Made by a program: the position numbers and the translations under genes
The notes under the pieces: model-generated
Database searches by the model: none
Seen by the model: only the letters and a program-made list of their open reading frames with translations
Told to the model about the DNA's origin: nothing
In this document: in pieces, positions 57,535-64,000 of the stretch
Layout of the letters: every line of letters begins with the position of its first letter
Position numbering within the stretch: the stretch's first letter is position 1
Source of the DNA: Rarobacter faecitabidus
GTDB taxonomy: Bacteria > Actinomycetota > Actinomycetes > Actinomycetales > Cellulomonadaceae
Length of the DNA: 64,000 nucleotides
NCBI RefSeq assembly: GCF_006716265.1
Contig: NZ_VFOS01000001.1
Coordinates: 558,001-622,000 of the forward strand
Direction: 5' to 3'

Positions 57535-57610
57535 CGAGTGCCGCGAAAGCTTGGCGAGGTTGCCTGCACGTCGGCGCGTAGGGACGAGCCCTGCCGTGCC
57601 GGGGCGGCCG

Positions 57611-58132
57611 CTATCCGCGACGGCGGTAGCGAACCTCGACGGCCCCTGCGCCGTCGGCGTTGGAGTGCCGCTCCACGCCATCGTCGAGGAAACCGTGCCG
57701 ACGATAGAACTGCAGGGCGCGCGCGTTGTCGGCGATCACCCACAACGTGAGGTCCGCGCCATCGGGAACCTCCTCGAAGACCGTCTTCATCAGACCCCGG
57801 GCGATCCCTTTACCCCACGCGTCGGGGACGAGGTAGATCGCGTAGAGTTCCTGGGTCGTGCGGGTCACGTCCGCGTCCTGGGACGGGCCGAGCGAGGCGA
57901 AGCCCACGATCCCGAGGTCGCGGGCAGTCGCGACCCAGGTGTGGATTTCGGTGCTCTCGATGTCCTGCGCCCATTTCTCGGCGCGGCTGACGACGTCCAG
58001 GTCGGCAAGAATTGGGGCTGGGAGCACTCCGGCGTAGGTTTCGCGCCACGCGTCCACTTGCACGCGGGCGATGTCACCGGCATCCGCCGGCTTCGCGCGC
58101 CGAATGTCGACCTCTTCGAATCTGCCCTCCAT
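57611..58132 (-). CDS. GNAT-family N-acetyltransferase
   Basis: A 173-residue protein with the GNAT fold. The acetyl-CoA loop is VPDAWGKGIARGLM (the RxxGxG/A site reads GKGIARG here), and LWVIADNARALQFYRRHGF is motif B. VDAWRETYAGVLPAPILADL is a start often seen in this GNAT group. Substrate unknown. The ATG at 58132 is used; the 341-base gap to rpmB contains the rpmB terminator. Confidence 0.85.
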   Translation of the reverse strand: MEGRFEEVDIRRAKPADAGDIARVQVDAWRETYAGVLPAPILADLDVVSRAEKWAQDIESTEIHTWVATARDLGIVGFASLGPSQDADVTRTTQELYAIYLVPDAWGKGIARGLMKTVFEEVPDGADLTLWVIADNARALQFYRRHGFLDDGVERHSNADGAGAVEVRYRRRG

Positions 58133-58473
58133 AGGGTTTAGCGTGCCACGAGTTCGCCGGTCAGCCAACACGTGCCGCGTTTGTCATTCCGATCGCCGCG
58201 CTGCCCCGCACGCCACGGCCCGCCTTCGGTGTTGCGGCGGTTCACCCGAGTTAGCGCGTGTTTGTGGTCGTTGGTGCCGGATGCGGCCGACCGTCAATGG
58301 TCATATCGCCACACCGAGCGTGTTCACCGACACCTGGTCGGGGTTGCGAGCGAGGGGAGCGATCCGAGCGAGGAGACGGCGCTGGGCGCGAAAAAGCCGG
58401 GGATCCCGACGAGCGGTCGGGATCCCCGGCTACGCGCTTTCGGCGAGAAACTACGCCGAGATCGCTACAGTTC
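58133..58473. other. Intergenic gap between GNAT gene and rpmB
   Basis: No gene is recognised. The only structure supported is the rpmB terminator at 58391-58431. The GNAT promoter must lie near 58140; TAAACC on the minus strand (58135-58140) is a weak -10 candidate. Confidence 0.4.
58391..58431 (-). terminator. Intrinsic terminator of rpmB
   Basis: A perfect 16-base-pair stem (58395-58410 with 58416-58431), 5-base loop and a run of five T on the minus strand (58391-58395) form a classic factor-independent terminator, 42 bases past the stop codon. Confidence 0.9.
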
Positions 58474-58665
58474 TCACGCGGGACGCGTGACCTTGCCTGC
58501 CTTGAGGCAGGAGGTGCATGCGTTCACTCGCTTGGGCGTTCCGCCCACGACGGCACGCACACGCTGAATGTTCGGGTTCCACCGGCGCTTCGTGCGCACG
58601 TGGGAGTGCGAGACGCTGTACCCGAAGCTGGGGCTCTTGCCGCAGACGTCGCAGTTGGCAGCCAC
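58474..58665 (-). CDS. rpmB: Ribosomal protein L28, zinc-binding form
   Basis: A 63-residue L28 (bL28). Two CxxC pairs, Cys5/Cys8 (CDVC) and Cys50/Cys53 (CTSC), hold zinc, so it is the C+ form used when zinc is plentiful. [20 protein letters not shown] is the family motif. The GTG start follows AGGAG. It is part of the large ribosomal subunit and is the usual neighbour of the DAK2-recG genes, here in divergent orientation. Confidence 0.96.
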   Translation of the reverse strand: MAANCDVCGKSPSFGYSVSHSHVRTKRRWNPNIQRVRAVVGGTPKRVNACTSCLKAGKVTRPA

Positions 58666-59018
58666 GTTTACTCCTGATCATCTGTGCGCAGGCGCTTGGA
58701 ACACCTGCGGAATAGGGTCTGATTGATACTGGCCGCGCTCACCGCGATCAGCGATCGCCGGGACTTGCATCCGGGCAACCACAACAGGATACGGCACATC
58801 GCCGCGAAACTCAAAGTCCGGCGATGCACGTCACGGCGCCGGACATATCCACCGTACCGCGTGGTCCGCCGCGGCACCGGGTGGATCCCACTAGAGTGGT
58901 GGGCACGGTTCGAAGCCGCCCGGAGGGTCCGCTCAATAGTTCGGTGGGCTCACGCCATCGTTATTGGGTTCCCGGGTGCGGGCGCGGGAACGGCAGGCAA
59001 GGAAATGGAGGTGCGGTT
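58666..59018. other. Divergent intergenic region between rpmB and the DAK2 gene
   Basis: No gene is seen. It must hold the promoters of both genes. Toward the DAK2 gene, TAGAGT (58892-58897) lies inside the inverted repeat CCACTAGAGTGG (58889-58900), a possible operator-promoter. The long frame running through here from 58824 is not used because the ribosome site of the DAK2 gene is at 59007. Confidence 0.4.
58889..58900. promoter_or_regulatory. Possible operator over a -10 box of the DAK2 gene
   Basis: CCACT and AGTGG arms with a 2-base centre overlap TAGAGT. The distance to the GTG start is about 120 bases. Suggestive only. Confidence 0.25.
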
Positions 59019-60821
59019 GTGCTCACTGGCGTCACGGCCGCGCACGTCCGCCGCTGGGCGAGTGAATCCGTCGCCGCTGTGGCGCGCTACCGAGAGCCGC
59101 TCAACCGCGCCAACGTATTTCCCGTTCCCGATAGCGACACGGGGACGAACCTGCTCCTCACGCTCACGCAGGGTGCTGCGAGCATCGGCCGTCATGATGA
59201 CGTGAGCCTTGCGCTGAGCGAGTTCGCCGGGGGCGCCCTCGTGGGCGCACGAGGCAATTCCGGCACGATCCTCGCGGAGTACCTTCAAGGCCTGGCGAAT
59301 GCCGCCGCAGAGTTCGCGGGTGCCGAAGCCGGTAGCGTCCTCGATGGCGTCCAGCTTGCTGCCGCTTTCGACCGCGGGGCCAGCGCTGCGTTCCGGGCCG
59401 TGGCAGAGCCCGCTCCCGGCACGATCCTGACCGCAGCGCGCAGCGCCGCCGATGCCGCTGTGACGGCCGTCGCCGCCGCTCCTGACCTCGATACGCGCTC
59501 GGTCACGCTGGCGGCGCTGGCCGCGGCGCGCGCCGCGGTCTCGCACGGACCCGAGGAACTCGACGTGCTCCGCCGGGCCGGGGTCGTGGATTCGGGTGCC
59601 GTGGGGCTCGTTCTCGTGCTTTCCGCGCTCGCGGGTGCGCTCTCCCCAGGGCTTTCGGGGGAGGACGATTCCTCCGCCGCTCATGGGAGCCCGTCGCCTG
59701 ACGATGCCGCTCGCAATCTTGCGCACGCGCCGGGCGCCGGCCCTGCGGTCGGTTGGCCCGCGGCGGACGAGGCGGCGAAAGGCGTGGACGATCAGGTAGC
59801 CGCGGCGGACGAATGGCTCGCGACCGCCGTCACGCCGTTCGAGGCTCACCCGTGGCGCGATGAAACTGCGGCGCTCGACCCGGAGCACCCCTTCGAGTTC
59901 ATGTGCCTGGCGTATCCCGAGGCCGACGCGGGTGACGGCAGCCTCGATCCCGTGGCTGAACTTCGCAGCCGCCTCGCGGACACTGGTGTGTCGCTCGTAG
60001 TGATCGGCGATGCGCTCGAATCCGGTCATGCACCGGCGCGCGTGCACATTCATACCCCCGACCCCGCGGCGGTGATCGCCGCCGCCGATGGCTGGCGACT
60101 TCGGCAAGTCGTGGTTCATGAGCTCAGCCGCGGCTTCGGGCACCGGCACGGAGCCGGGCCGAAGGTCAACGGCGACGGCCAATGGTCGTGGATCGGCGTT
60201 ACGCGCGCACCCGGACTGCTGGCGGAGATCGCCCGTGCCGGCGGTATCGCGCTGTTCAGTCAGGACGGAACGGTCGAGGTGAACGAGTTCGCACGGGCAC
60301 TCACCGACGCCGGCTGCGATTCGGTGCTCGTCCTCAGTGGAATCGGCGAGCATGCGCCACGTCCTCAGGAATCCGAAGCGTCGCCCGGTGAGTTCGCGAC
60401 GAACCTGGCGCGGGCCGCCAAGGCGACCGGCAAGACCGCACGCATCGTGGCTGGTGACGCAGTCGCGAACGAGGCTCAGCTCGCCGCCGCCCTCGGCCAC
60501 CTTCCGATGCTCGTCACGGAGTCGTTTACGCGAGCCGAGTCCGGACTGGACGCGGCGTGGCGCGCGCTGCTTCCGATTCCGGCGAGCGGCGCGTCCGCCG
60601 CGACCGCGGGTCGGGCCGGCGGGGACGGCCACGATCTGACCGCCACGCTGACCAAGGCGCTACAACCCGATGACCTCTTGGTCGTGGTCGCGGATGACTC
60701 GTGGCCGCGGGAGGCGCGAGCGGCACTGTCGGACGCCGTCCGGGCGGCCGATTGCGAACTCGTCCTCGTCGCCAGCGGTCGTACGGGCAACGGCTACGCG
60801 GCGGCCATCGAAAGGCTGTAG
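59019..60821 (+). CDS. DAK2-domain protein, FakA/YloV-like
   Basis: The GTG at 59019 follows GGAGGT by 6 bases; the product has 600 residues. The DhaL-like kinase domain (about 1-210) has NVFPVPDSDTGTNLLLTL, with the aspartates that bind magnesium-ATP, and VGARGNSGTILAEYLQG. The rest (about 310-600) is a DegV-like middle and C-terminal region, as in FakA. FakA phosphorylates fatty acids held by FakB proteins; in actinobacteria this activity is not established. The gene precedes recG by 4 bases, as in other actinobacteria. Confidence 0.85.
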   Translation: MLTGVTAAHVRRWASESVAAVARYREPLNRANVFPVPDSDTGTNLLLTLTQGAASIGRHDDVSLALSEFAGGALVGARGNSGTILAEYLQGLANAAAEFAGAEAGSVLDGVQLAAAFDRGASAAFRAVAEPAPGTILTAARSAADAAVTAVAAAPDLDTRSVTLAALAAARAAVSHGPEELDVLRRAGVVDSGAVGLVLVLSALAGALSPGLSGEDDSSAAHGSPSPDDAARNLAHAPGAGPAVGWPAADEAAKGVDDQVAAADEWLATAVTPFEAHPWRDETAALDPEHPFEFMCLAYPEADAGDGSLDPVAELRSRLADTGVSLVVIGDALESGHAPARVHIHTPDPAAVIAAADGWRLRQVVVHELSRGFGHRHGAGPKVNGDGQWSWIGVTRAPGLLAEIARAGGIALFSQDGTVEVNEFARALTDAGCDSVLVLSGIGEHAPRPQESEASPGEFATNLARAAKATGKTARIVAGDAVANEAQLAAALGHLPMLVTESFTRAESGLDAAWRALLPIPASGASAATAGRAGGDGHDLTATLTKALQPDDLLVVVADDSWPREARAALSDAVRAADCELVLVASGRTGNGYAAAIERL

Positions 60822-60825
60822 CGCG

Positions 60826-63102
60826 GTGAATTCGTCACTGGTGCCCTACCTGGACCTGCCGGTTGCCAAGGTGGTACGACCGCCCGATCCGACCTCGGAC
60901 GCGGAGAAGCAACGTGCTGGACTGATCGCACAGACCATCAAGGCGCTGCCGGCCATGGGCATCGATACGGTTCGCGATCTCGTCTACTACTTTCCGCGCA
61001 ACTACCTGGATTCGGCCACGCTTACATCCTTCTTAGAACTCACTCAATCGGACGAGGATGTCACGCTGATCGCGCGAGTGCTGACGCTCACGCAGCGCCG
61101 CACGTACAACGGCGACAAGATCCTCACGAACGTCGAGATCGGTGACGCACAGGGTGGACGCCTCTCGGCGACCTTCTTCGCTAAATCACAGGCCGGAGCA
61201 CGTTACCTCGAACGCATGCTCCGCCCGGGCACGCAGGCGATCTTCTCGGGAAAGATCCGCGAATACCGCGGTCGTGAGCAACTGAGCAACCCGGACTACG
61301 AACTGCTCGACGTCGGCACCGACTACGGGCAGGAGTCGATCGCCCGCGCGGGGGACCTCCTCGCCGTCTACCGGGGGCGGGGAAAGGCCTCCAGCCGGGG
61401 CATCCGGACGGTTCTGCGTGAGGTTCTGACCGAACTTCCGGATGTGGACGAATTCGATCCCATAGACCCGGCCATCAGGGCCGAGCGCAAACTGCTCGGC
61501 CTCACCGACGCTCTGCGGGCGATTCACCGGCCCGCTTCGGCCGCGGACTATGCCAGTGCTCGCGGCAGGTTCAGGTACGAGGAGGCACTCGTCCTGCAGA
61601 CCGAGCTCGCCCGGCGCCGCGCCGCAGCCAGGTCGCATGCGGGTAGGGCCAGGCCAGGTCGCGGCGACGGGATCCTGGCCGAGTTCGATTCGCGACTGCC
61701 CTTCGCGCTGACTGGATCGCAGGTCGCGGTCGGGGAAACTCTCGCCGAGGAAATCGCATCCGACACCCCTATGCTGCGCCTGCTGCAGGGCGATGTCGGG
61801 GCGGGCAAGACGGTCGTTGCGTTGCGGGCCATGCTCCAGGTCGTCGATGCCGGAGGTCAGGCCGCGCTCCTCGCGCCCACCGAGGTGCTGGCGGCGCAGC
61901 ACGCCCGATCGATCACGGAAATGCTCGGCGACCTGGGGGAGGGCGGCACGCTGAGCGCGGCGCCGAACGCCACCAAGGTCACGCTCCTGACTGGGTCGCT
62001 CGGGGCTGCCGCACGGAAACAGGCGCTCCTGGATGCTGCGAGCGGCATGGCCGGCATCGTCGTCGGCACCCATGCGTTGCTGTCCGATATCGTCCAGTTC
62101 GCAGACCTGGGACTCGTGGTCGTGGACGAACAGCACCGATTCGGCGTTGAGCAACGCGATGTGCTGCGCGGTCGCGCCAAGGTCATGCCGCACACCCTCG
62201 TGATGACCGCTACTCCCATCCCGCGCACGGTGGCGATGACCGTATTCGGTGACCTGGAGGTGTCCACCCTGACCGATACTCCCGCTCGCCTGCACGCGCG
62301 CAGCACGCATGTTGTGCCGGAGGCCAACGAACGCTGGTTCGCGCGAGTCTGGGAGCGACTGGGGGACGAGGTACGCCGCGGCCACCGCGGCTTCGTCGTG
62401 TGCTCCCGCATCAGCGATGAAGCGCAGGAGGACGAGGCCACCGCCGACGTCGAACCGGACGAATCCGGCGGCGCCGAGGGACCGCCACGCCACCTGCACA
62501 CGACGCTCGAGACGGCGGCCATGCTGAGCGAACAGCCGGCGCTGGCGGGCGCGCGCATCGGTGTCCTGCACGGACGGATGGCGCCGGAGGCGAAGGACGC
62601 GGCGATGGCGGCCTTCGCATCCGGCGAGATCGACGTGCTCGTGAGCACGACCGTCATCGAGGTGGGAGTCAACGTGCCGGAGGCGACGATCATGGTCGTC
62701 CTCGACGCGGATCGGTTCGGCATCTCGCAGTTGCACCAGTTGCGCGGTCGCGTCGGTCGCGGCGCGGACGCCGGGATTTGCCTGCTCGTATCGCCTGCGG
62801 ATCCGCTATCCGTCGCGGGGCAGCGGCTGTCAGCTCTCGCGGAGAGCGACGACGGGTTCGAACTGGCGAATATCGACCTGCGCCTGCGGCGGGAGGGAGA
62901 TGTGCTCGGGGCGGGTCAATCGGGATACTCGTCCTCGCTCAAACTCCTGCGGGTGATCGACGACGCCGATCTCATCGCCCGGGCGCGCGATGACGCCGAC
63001 CGGATCGTGGCTGTGGACCCGTCGCTCGCCGGTCATCGAATGCTGGCGGGAGCCATAGCCGAGATGCTCGCGGGCCGCGAGGAGTTCATCGAACGGACCT
63101 AG
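60826..63102 (+). CDS. recG: ATP-dependent DNA helicase RecG
   Basis: A 758-residue helicase. The wedge OB domain (about 50-155) precedes the helicase core with Walker A LLQGDVGAGKTVVALRAM, DEQH (VVDEQHRFGVEQR), TATPIPRTVAMTVFGD and the C-terminal motifs STTVIEVGVNVPEATIMVVLDADRFGISQLHQLRGRVGRG. It remodels stalled replication forks and Holliday junctions. The GTG start (60826) follows AAAGG; a GTG 5 codons later is possible. An acidic insert with EDEATADVEPDESGGAEG (about 535-555) is not typical. Confidence 0.95.
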   Translation: MNSSLVPYLDLPVAKVVRPPDPTSDAEKQRAGLIAQTIKALPAMGIDTVRDLVYYFPRNYLDSATLTSFLELTQSDEDVTLIARVLTLTQRRTYNGDKILTNVEIGDAQGGRLSATFFAKSQAGARYLERMLRPGTQAIFSGKIREYRGREQLSNPDYELLDVGTDYGQESIARAGDLLAVYRGRGKASSRGIRTVLREVLTELPDVDEFDPIDPAIRAERKLLGLTDALRAIHRPASAADYASARGRFRYEEALVLQTELARRRAAARSHAGRARPGRGDGILAEFDSRLPFALTGSQVAVGETLAEEIASDTPMLRLLQGDVGAGKTVVALRAMLQVVDAGGQAALLAPTEVLAAQHARSITEMLGDLGEGGTLSAAPNATKVTLLTGSLGAAARKQALLDAASGMAGIVVGTHALLSDIVQFADLGLVVVDEQHRFGVEQRDVLRGRAKVMPHTLVMTATPIPRTVAMTVFGDLEVSTLTDTPARLHARSTHVVPEANERWFARVWERLGDEVRRGHRGFVVCSRISDEAQEDEATADVEPDESGGAEGPPRHLHTTLETAAMLSEQPALAGARIGVLHGRMAPEAKDAAMAAFASGEIDVLVSTTVIEVGVNVPEATIMVVLDADRFGISQLHQLRGRVGRGADAGICLLVSPADPLSVAGQRLSALAESDDGFELANIDLRLRREGDVLGAGQSGYSSSLKLLRVIDDADLIARARDDADRIVAVDPSLAGHRMLAGAIAEMLAGREEFIERT

Positions 63103-63131
63103 GTCGCACGATGCCTCCCAGTCGAGCATCT

Positions 63132-63189
63132 CCGCCGCTCCAGTGTCGGGCGCTTGCCGTCGCTCCTGTGTCGGGCGCTTGCCGCCGCT
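63132..63189. repeat. Tandem 25-base repeat
   Basis: Two units of 25 bases (63132-63156 and 63157-63181, each ending GTGTCGGGCGCTTG) differ at two positions; a third partial copy (CCGCCGCT) follows. Confidence 0.7.
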
Positions 63190-63193
63190 TTTT

Positions 63194-63273
63194 CCTCGGT
63201 TCGCGGGCACATATTGCAGTTCACCCCTATGAATTTCATACCCCCGACTGAAATATGTGCCGGTGAACCGAGG
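63194..63273. repeat. 80-base imperfect palindrome
   Basis: CCTCGGTTC and GGCACATATT at 63194-63215 pair with AATATGTGCC and GAACCGAGG at 63252-63273; the middle TATGAATTTCATA is nearly self-complementary. Outer stem of 22 positions has 2 mismatches. There is no T-run on either strand, so it is not a plain terminator. Confidence 0.65.
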
Positions 63274-63314
63274 GACTTCGACAGATCTCGATGGATGCAG
63301 CGGGTAACGGGATC

Positions 63315-63378
63315 GACCGGCGATGTTTCCGACCGGCGATGTTTCCGACCGGCGGTGTTTCCGACCGGCGATGGATCC
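63315..63378. repeat. Four tandem 16-base repeats
   Basis: Unit GACCGGCGATGTTTCC occurs four times in a row (63315-63330, 63331-63346, 63347-63362, 63363-63378); copies 1 and 2 are identical, 3 has one change and 4 two. No spacers, so not CRISPR. Confidence 0.8.
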
Positions 63379-63421
63379 GATGGGCAGCGGGATTCGATTG
63401 GGTGACTGGCCCGGTTCTGGG

Positions 63422-63427
63422 TAGCGT
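63422..63427 (+). promoter_or_regulatory. -10 box for leaderless rsmD
   Basis: TAGCGT lies 6 bases before the GTG at 63434. Confidence 0.5.
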
Positions 63428-63433
63428 GTCGGG

Positions 63434-64000
63434 GTGAGCAGAATCATTGCGGGCACGCTGGGCGGGCGCATAATCCAGGTTCCCGTCCGGGGTACCCGAC
63501 CCACGTCGGATCGCGTGCGCGAATCCCTCTTCGCGCGACTCGAGCACTGGGACGTCGTGCGCAATGCTCGGGTAGCTGACCTTTTCGCCGGCTCGGGGGC
63601 GCTCGCATTCGAGGCGCTGAGCCGTGGCGCGCAACATGCCGATCTGGTCGATTCGGCACGCGGGGCGATTACGACGATCCGTGCGAACGTCTCTGCCCTG
63701 GGACTCGCCGAGCGGACGCAAGTTGTCGCGGTCAAGGCCGAGCGGTTCGCGGCGAACTACGTCGGAGTGGGGTGGGATTTGGTTCTCATCGATCCGCCCT
63801 ACGATGTCACCGATGTCAGCATCAACGAATTGCTCACGACTGTAACTCCGCACATTCGCCCGGGCGGGATCGTCGTGGTCGAGCGGGATAAACACTCGGC
63901 GGAGCCTGCATGGCCAGCACCGATCGTGCTCATCGAATCGAAGGTGTACGGTTCAACCGTGCTGCACTACGCCGAGAACCCGACGGGGACCGGCGCGTAA
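63434..64000 (+). CDS. rsmD: 16S rRNA (guanine-966-N2)-methyltransferase
   Basis: A 188-residue methyltransferase, complete with stop TAA on the last bases of the window. SRIIAGTLGGRIIQVPVRGTRPTSDRVRESLF is the strong RsmD start; DLFAGSGALAFEALSRGA is motif I for S-adenosylmethionine and DPPY (120-123) the catalytic motif IV. It methylates guanine 966 of 16S rRNA in the small subunit. coaD usually follows in actinobacteria but is outside the window. Confidence 0.94.
   Translation: MSRIIAGTLGGRIIQVPVRGTRPTSDRVRESLFARLEHWDVVRNARVADLFAGSGALAFEALSRGAQHADLVDSARGAITTIRANVSALGLAERTQVVAVKAERFAANYVGVGWDLVLIDPPYDVTDVSINELLTTVTPHIRPGGIVVVERDKHSAEPAWPAPIVLIESKVYGSTVLHYAENPTGTGA

Larger units (their letters stand above)
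63103..63433. other. Structured intergenic gap between recG and rsmD
   Basis: No gene is seen. The gap holds a 25-base tandem pair, an 80-base imperfect palindrome and four 16-base tandem units, each listed separately, before the rsmD promoter. Confidence 0.6.

Noticed and set aside
58824-59018. DAK2 gene start at 58824
   Set aside because: The GTG at 59019 follows GGAGGT at 6 bases and matches the family start; the extra 65 residues are Arg/Gly-rich and unlike the family.
58950-60632. A 560-residue minus-strand frame opposite the DAK2 gene
   Set aside because: Shadow; the plus-strand gene has a ribosome site and a magnesium-ATP motif.
63315-63378. CRISPR array
   Set aside because: Units of 16 bases follow each other directly with no unique spacers, and no cas gene is present.

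Overview
The window is chromosomal DNA of a high-GC, mycothiol-making actinobacterium. The evidence is MshB, a zinc-type ribosomal protein L28, the epsilon subunit of acyl-CoA carboxylase, DUF3117 and DUF3515 proteins, many GTG/TTG starts, and many genes whose only visible promoter is a TAnnnT box 6-8 bases before the start codon (leaderless transcripts). Genus cannot be told from the sequence. No rRNA, tRNA, CRISPR array, prophage or insertion sequence was found. Coding density is about 94 percent.

Layout. 1-3.9 kb: start of a dicarboxylate/amino-acid:cation symporter (cut by the window edge), a rhodanese SseA and a secreted zinc metalloprotease. 4.3-13.2 kb: an oligopeptide ABC importer (lipoprotein, two permeases, fused double ATPase) with a PH-domain membrane protein on the opposite strand inside it, then an ABC exporter. 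13.5-24.9 kb: typA, mshB, a membrane protein, a VanW protein, an aromatic amino acid block (degenerate prephenate-dehydratase-like ACT protein, pheA, tyrA), ferredoxin fdxA, dapC and citrate synthase. 25-31.8 kb: a lysozyme-like secreted protein, dapD and dapE (lysine and peptidoglycan precursor), a LOG-family protein, DUF3117, leucyl aminopeptidase, an O-methyltransferase and TatB. The gene order from typA to tatB follows the Mycobacterium tuberculosis Rv1165-Rv1224 order in outline.

31.9-41.2 kb: trpS, a 2'-5' RNA ligase-like protein, a BrkB-type membrane protein, the sdhCDAB operon (succinate dehydrogenase), manC and an M20 amidohydrolase. 41.3-48.5 kb: a sulfate-activation and sulfotransfer block: cysN, cysD, cysQ and a PAPS-type sulfotransferase on the minus strand, facing cysC (with an unusual N-terminal half), an Rrf2 regulator and a C39-like putative cysteine peptidase. 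No APS/PAPS reductase or sulfite reductase is present, so the block reads as a PAPS-making, sulfate-transferring and PAP-recycling unit rather than cysteine assimilation. 48.6-56.5 kb: deoC, a Nudix hydrolase, the acyl-CoA carboxylase genes (alpha chain; beta, an acidic unknown and epsilon in one coupled operon), maf and a VKOR-family protein. 56.5-64 kb: thiL, a GNAT acetyltransferase, rpmB, a DAK2-domain protein, recG and rsmD, a common actinobacterial order.

The most notable items are the sulfation block, the dead-looking PheA paralogue next to PheA, the acidic protein wedged between carboxylase beta and epsilon genes, a DosR-box-like palindrome before VKOR, a probable ATC start codon for the O-methyltransferase, and structured repeats in the 13.2, 53.4 and 63.2 kb intergenic gaps.
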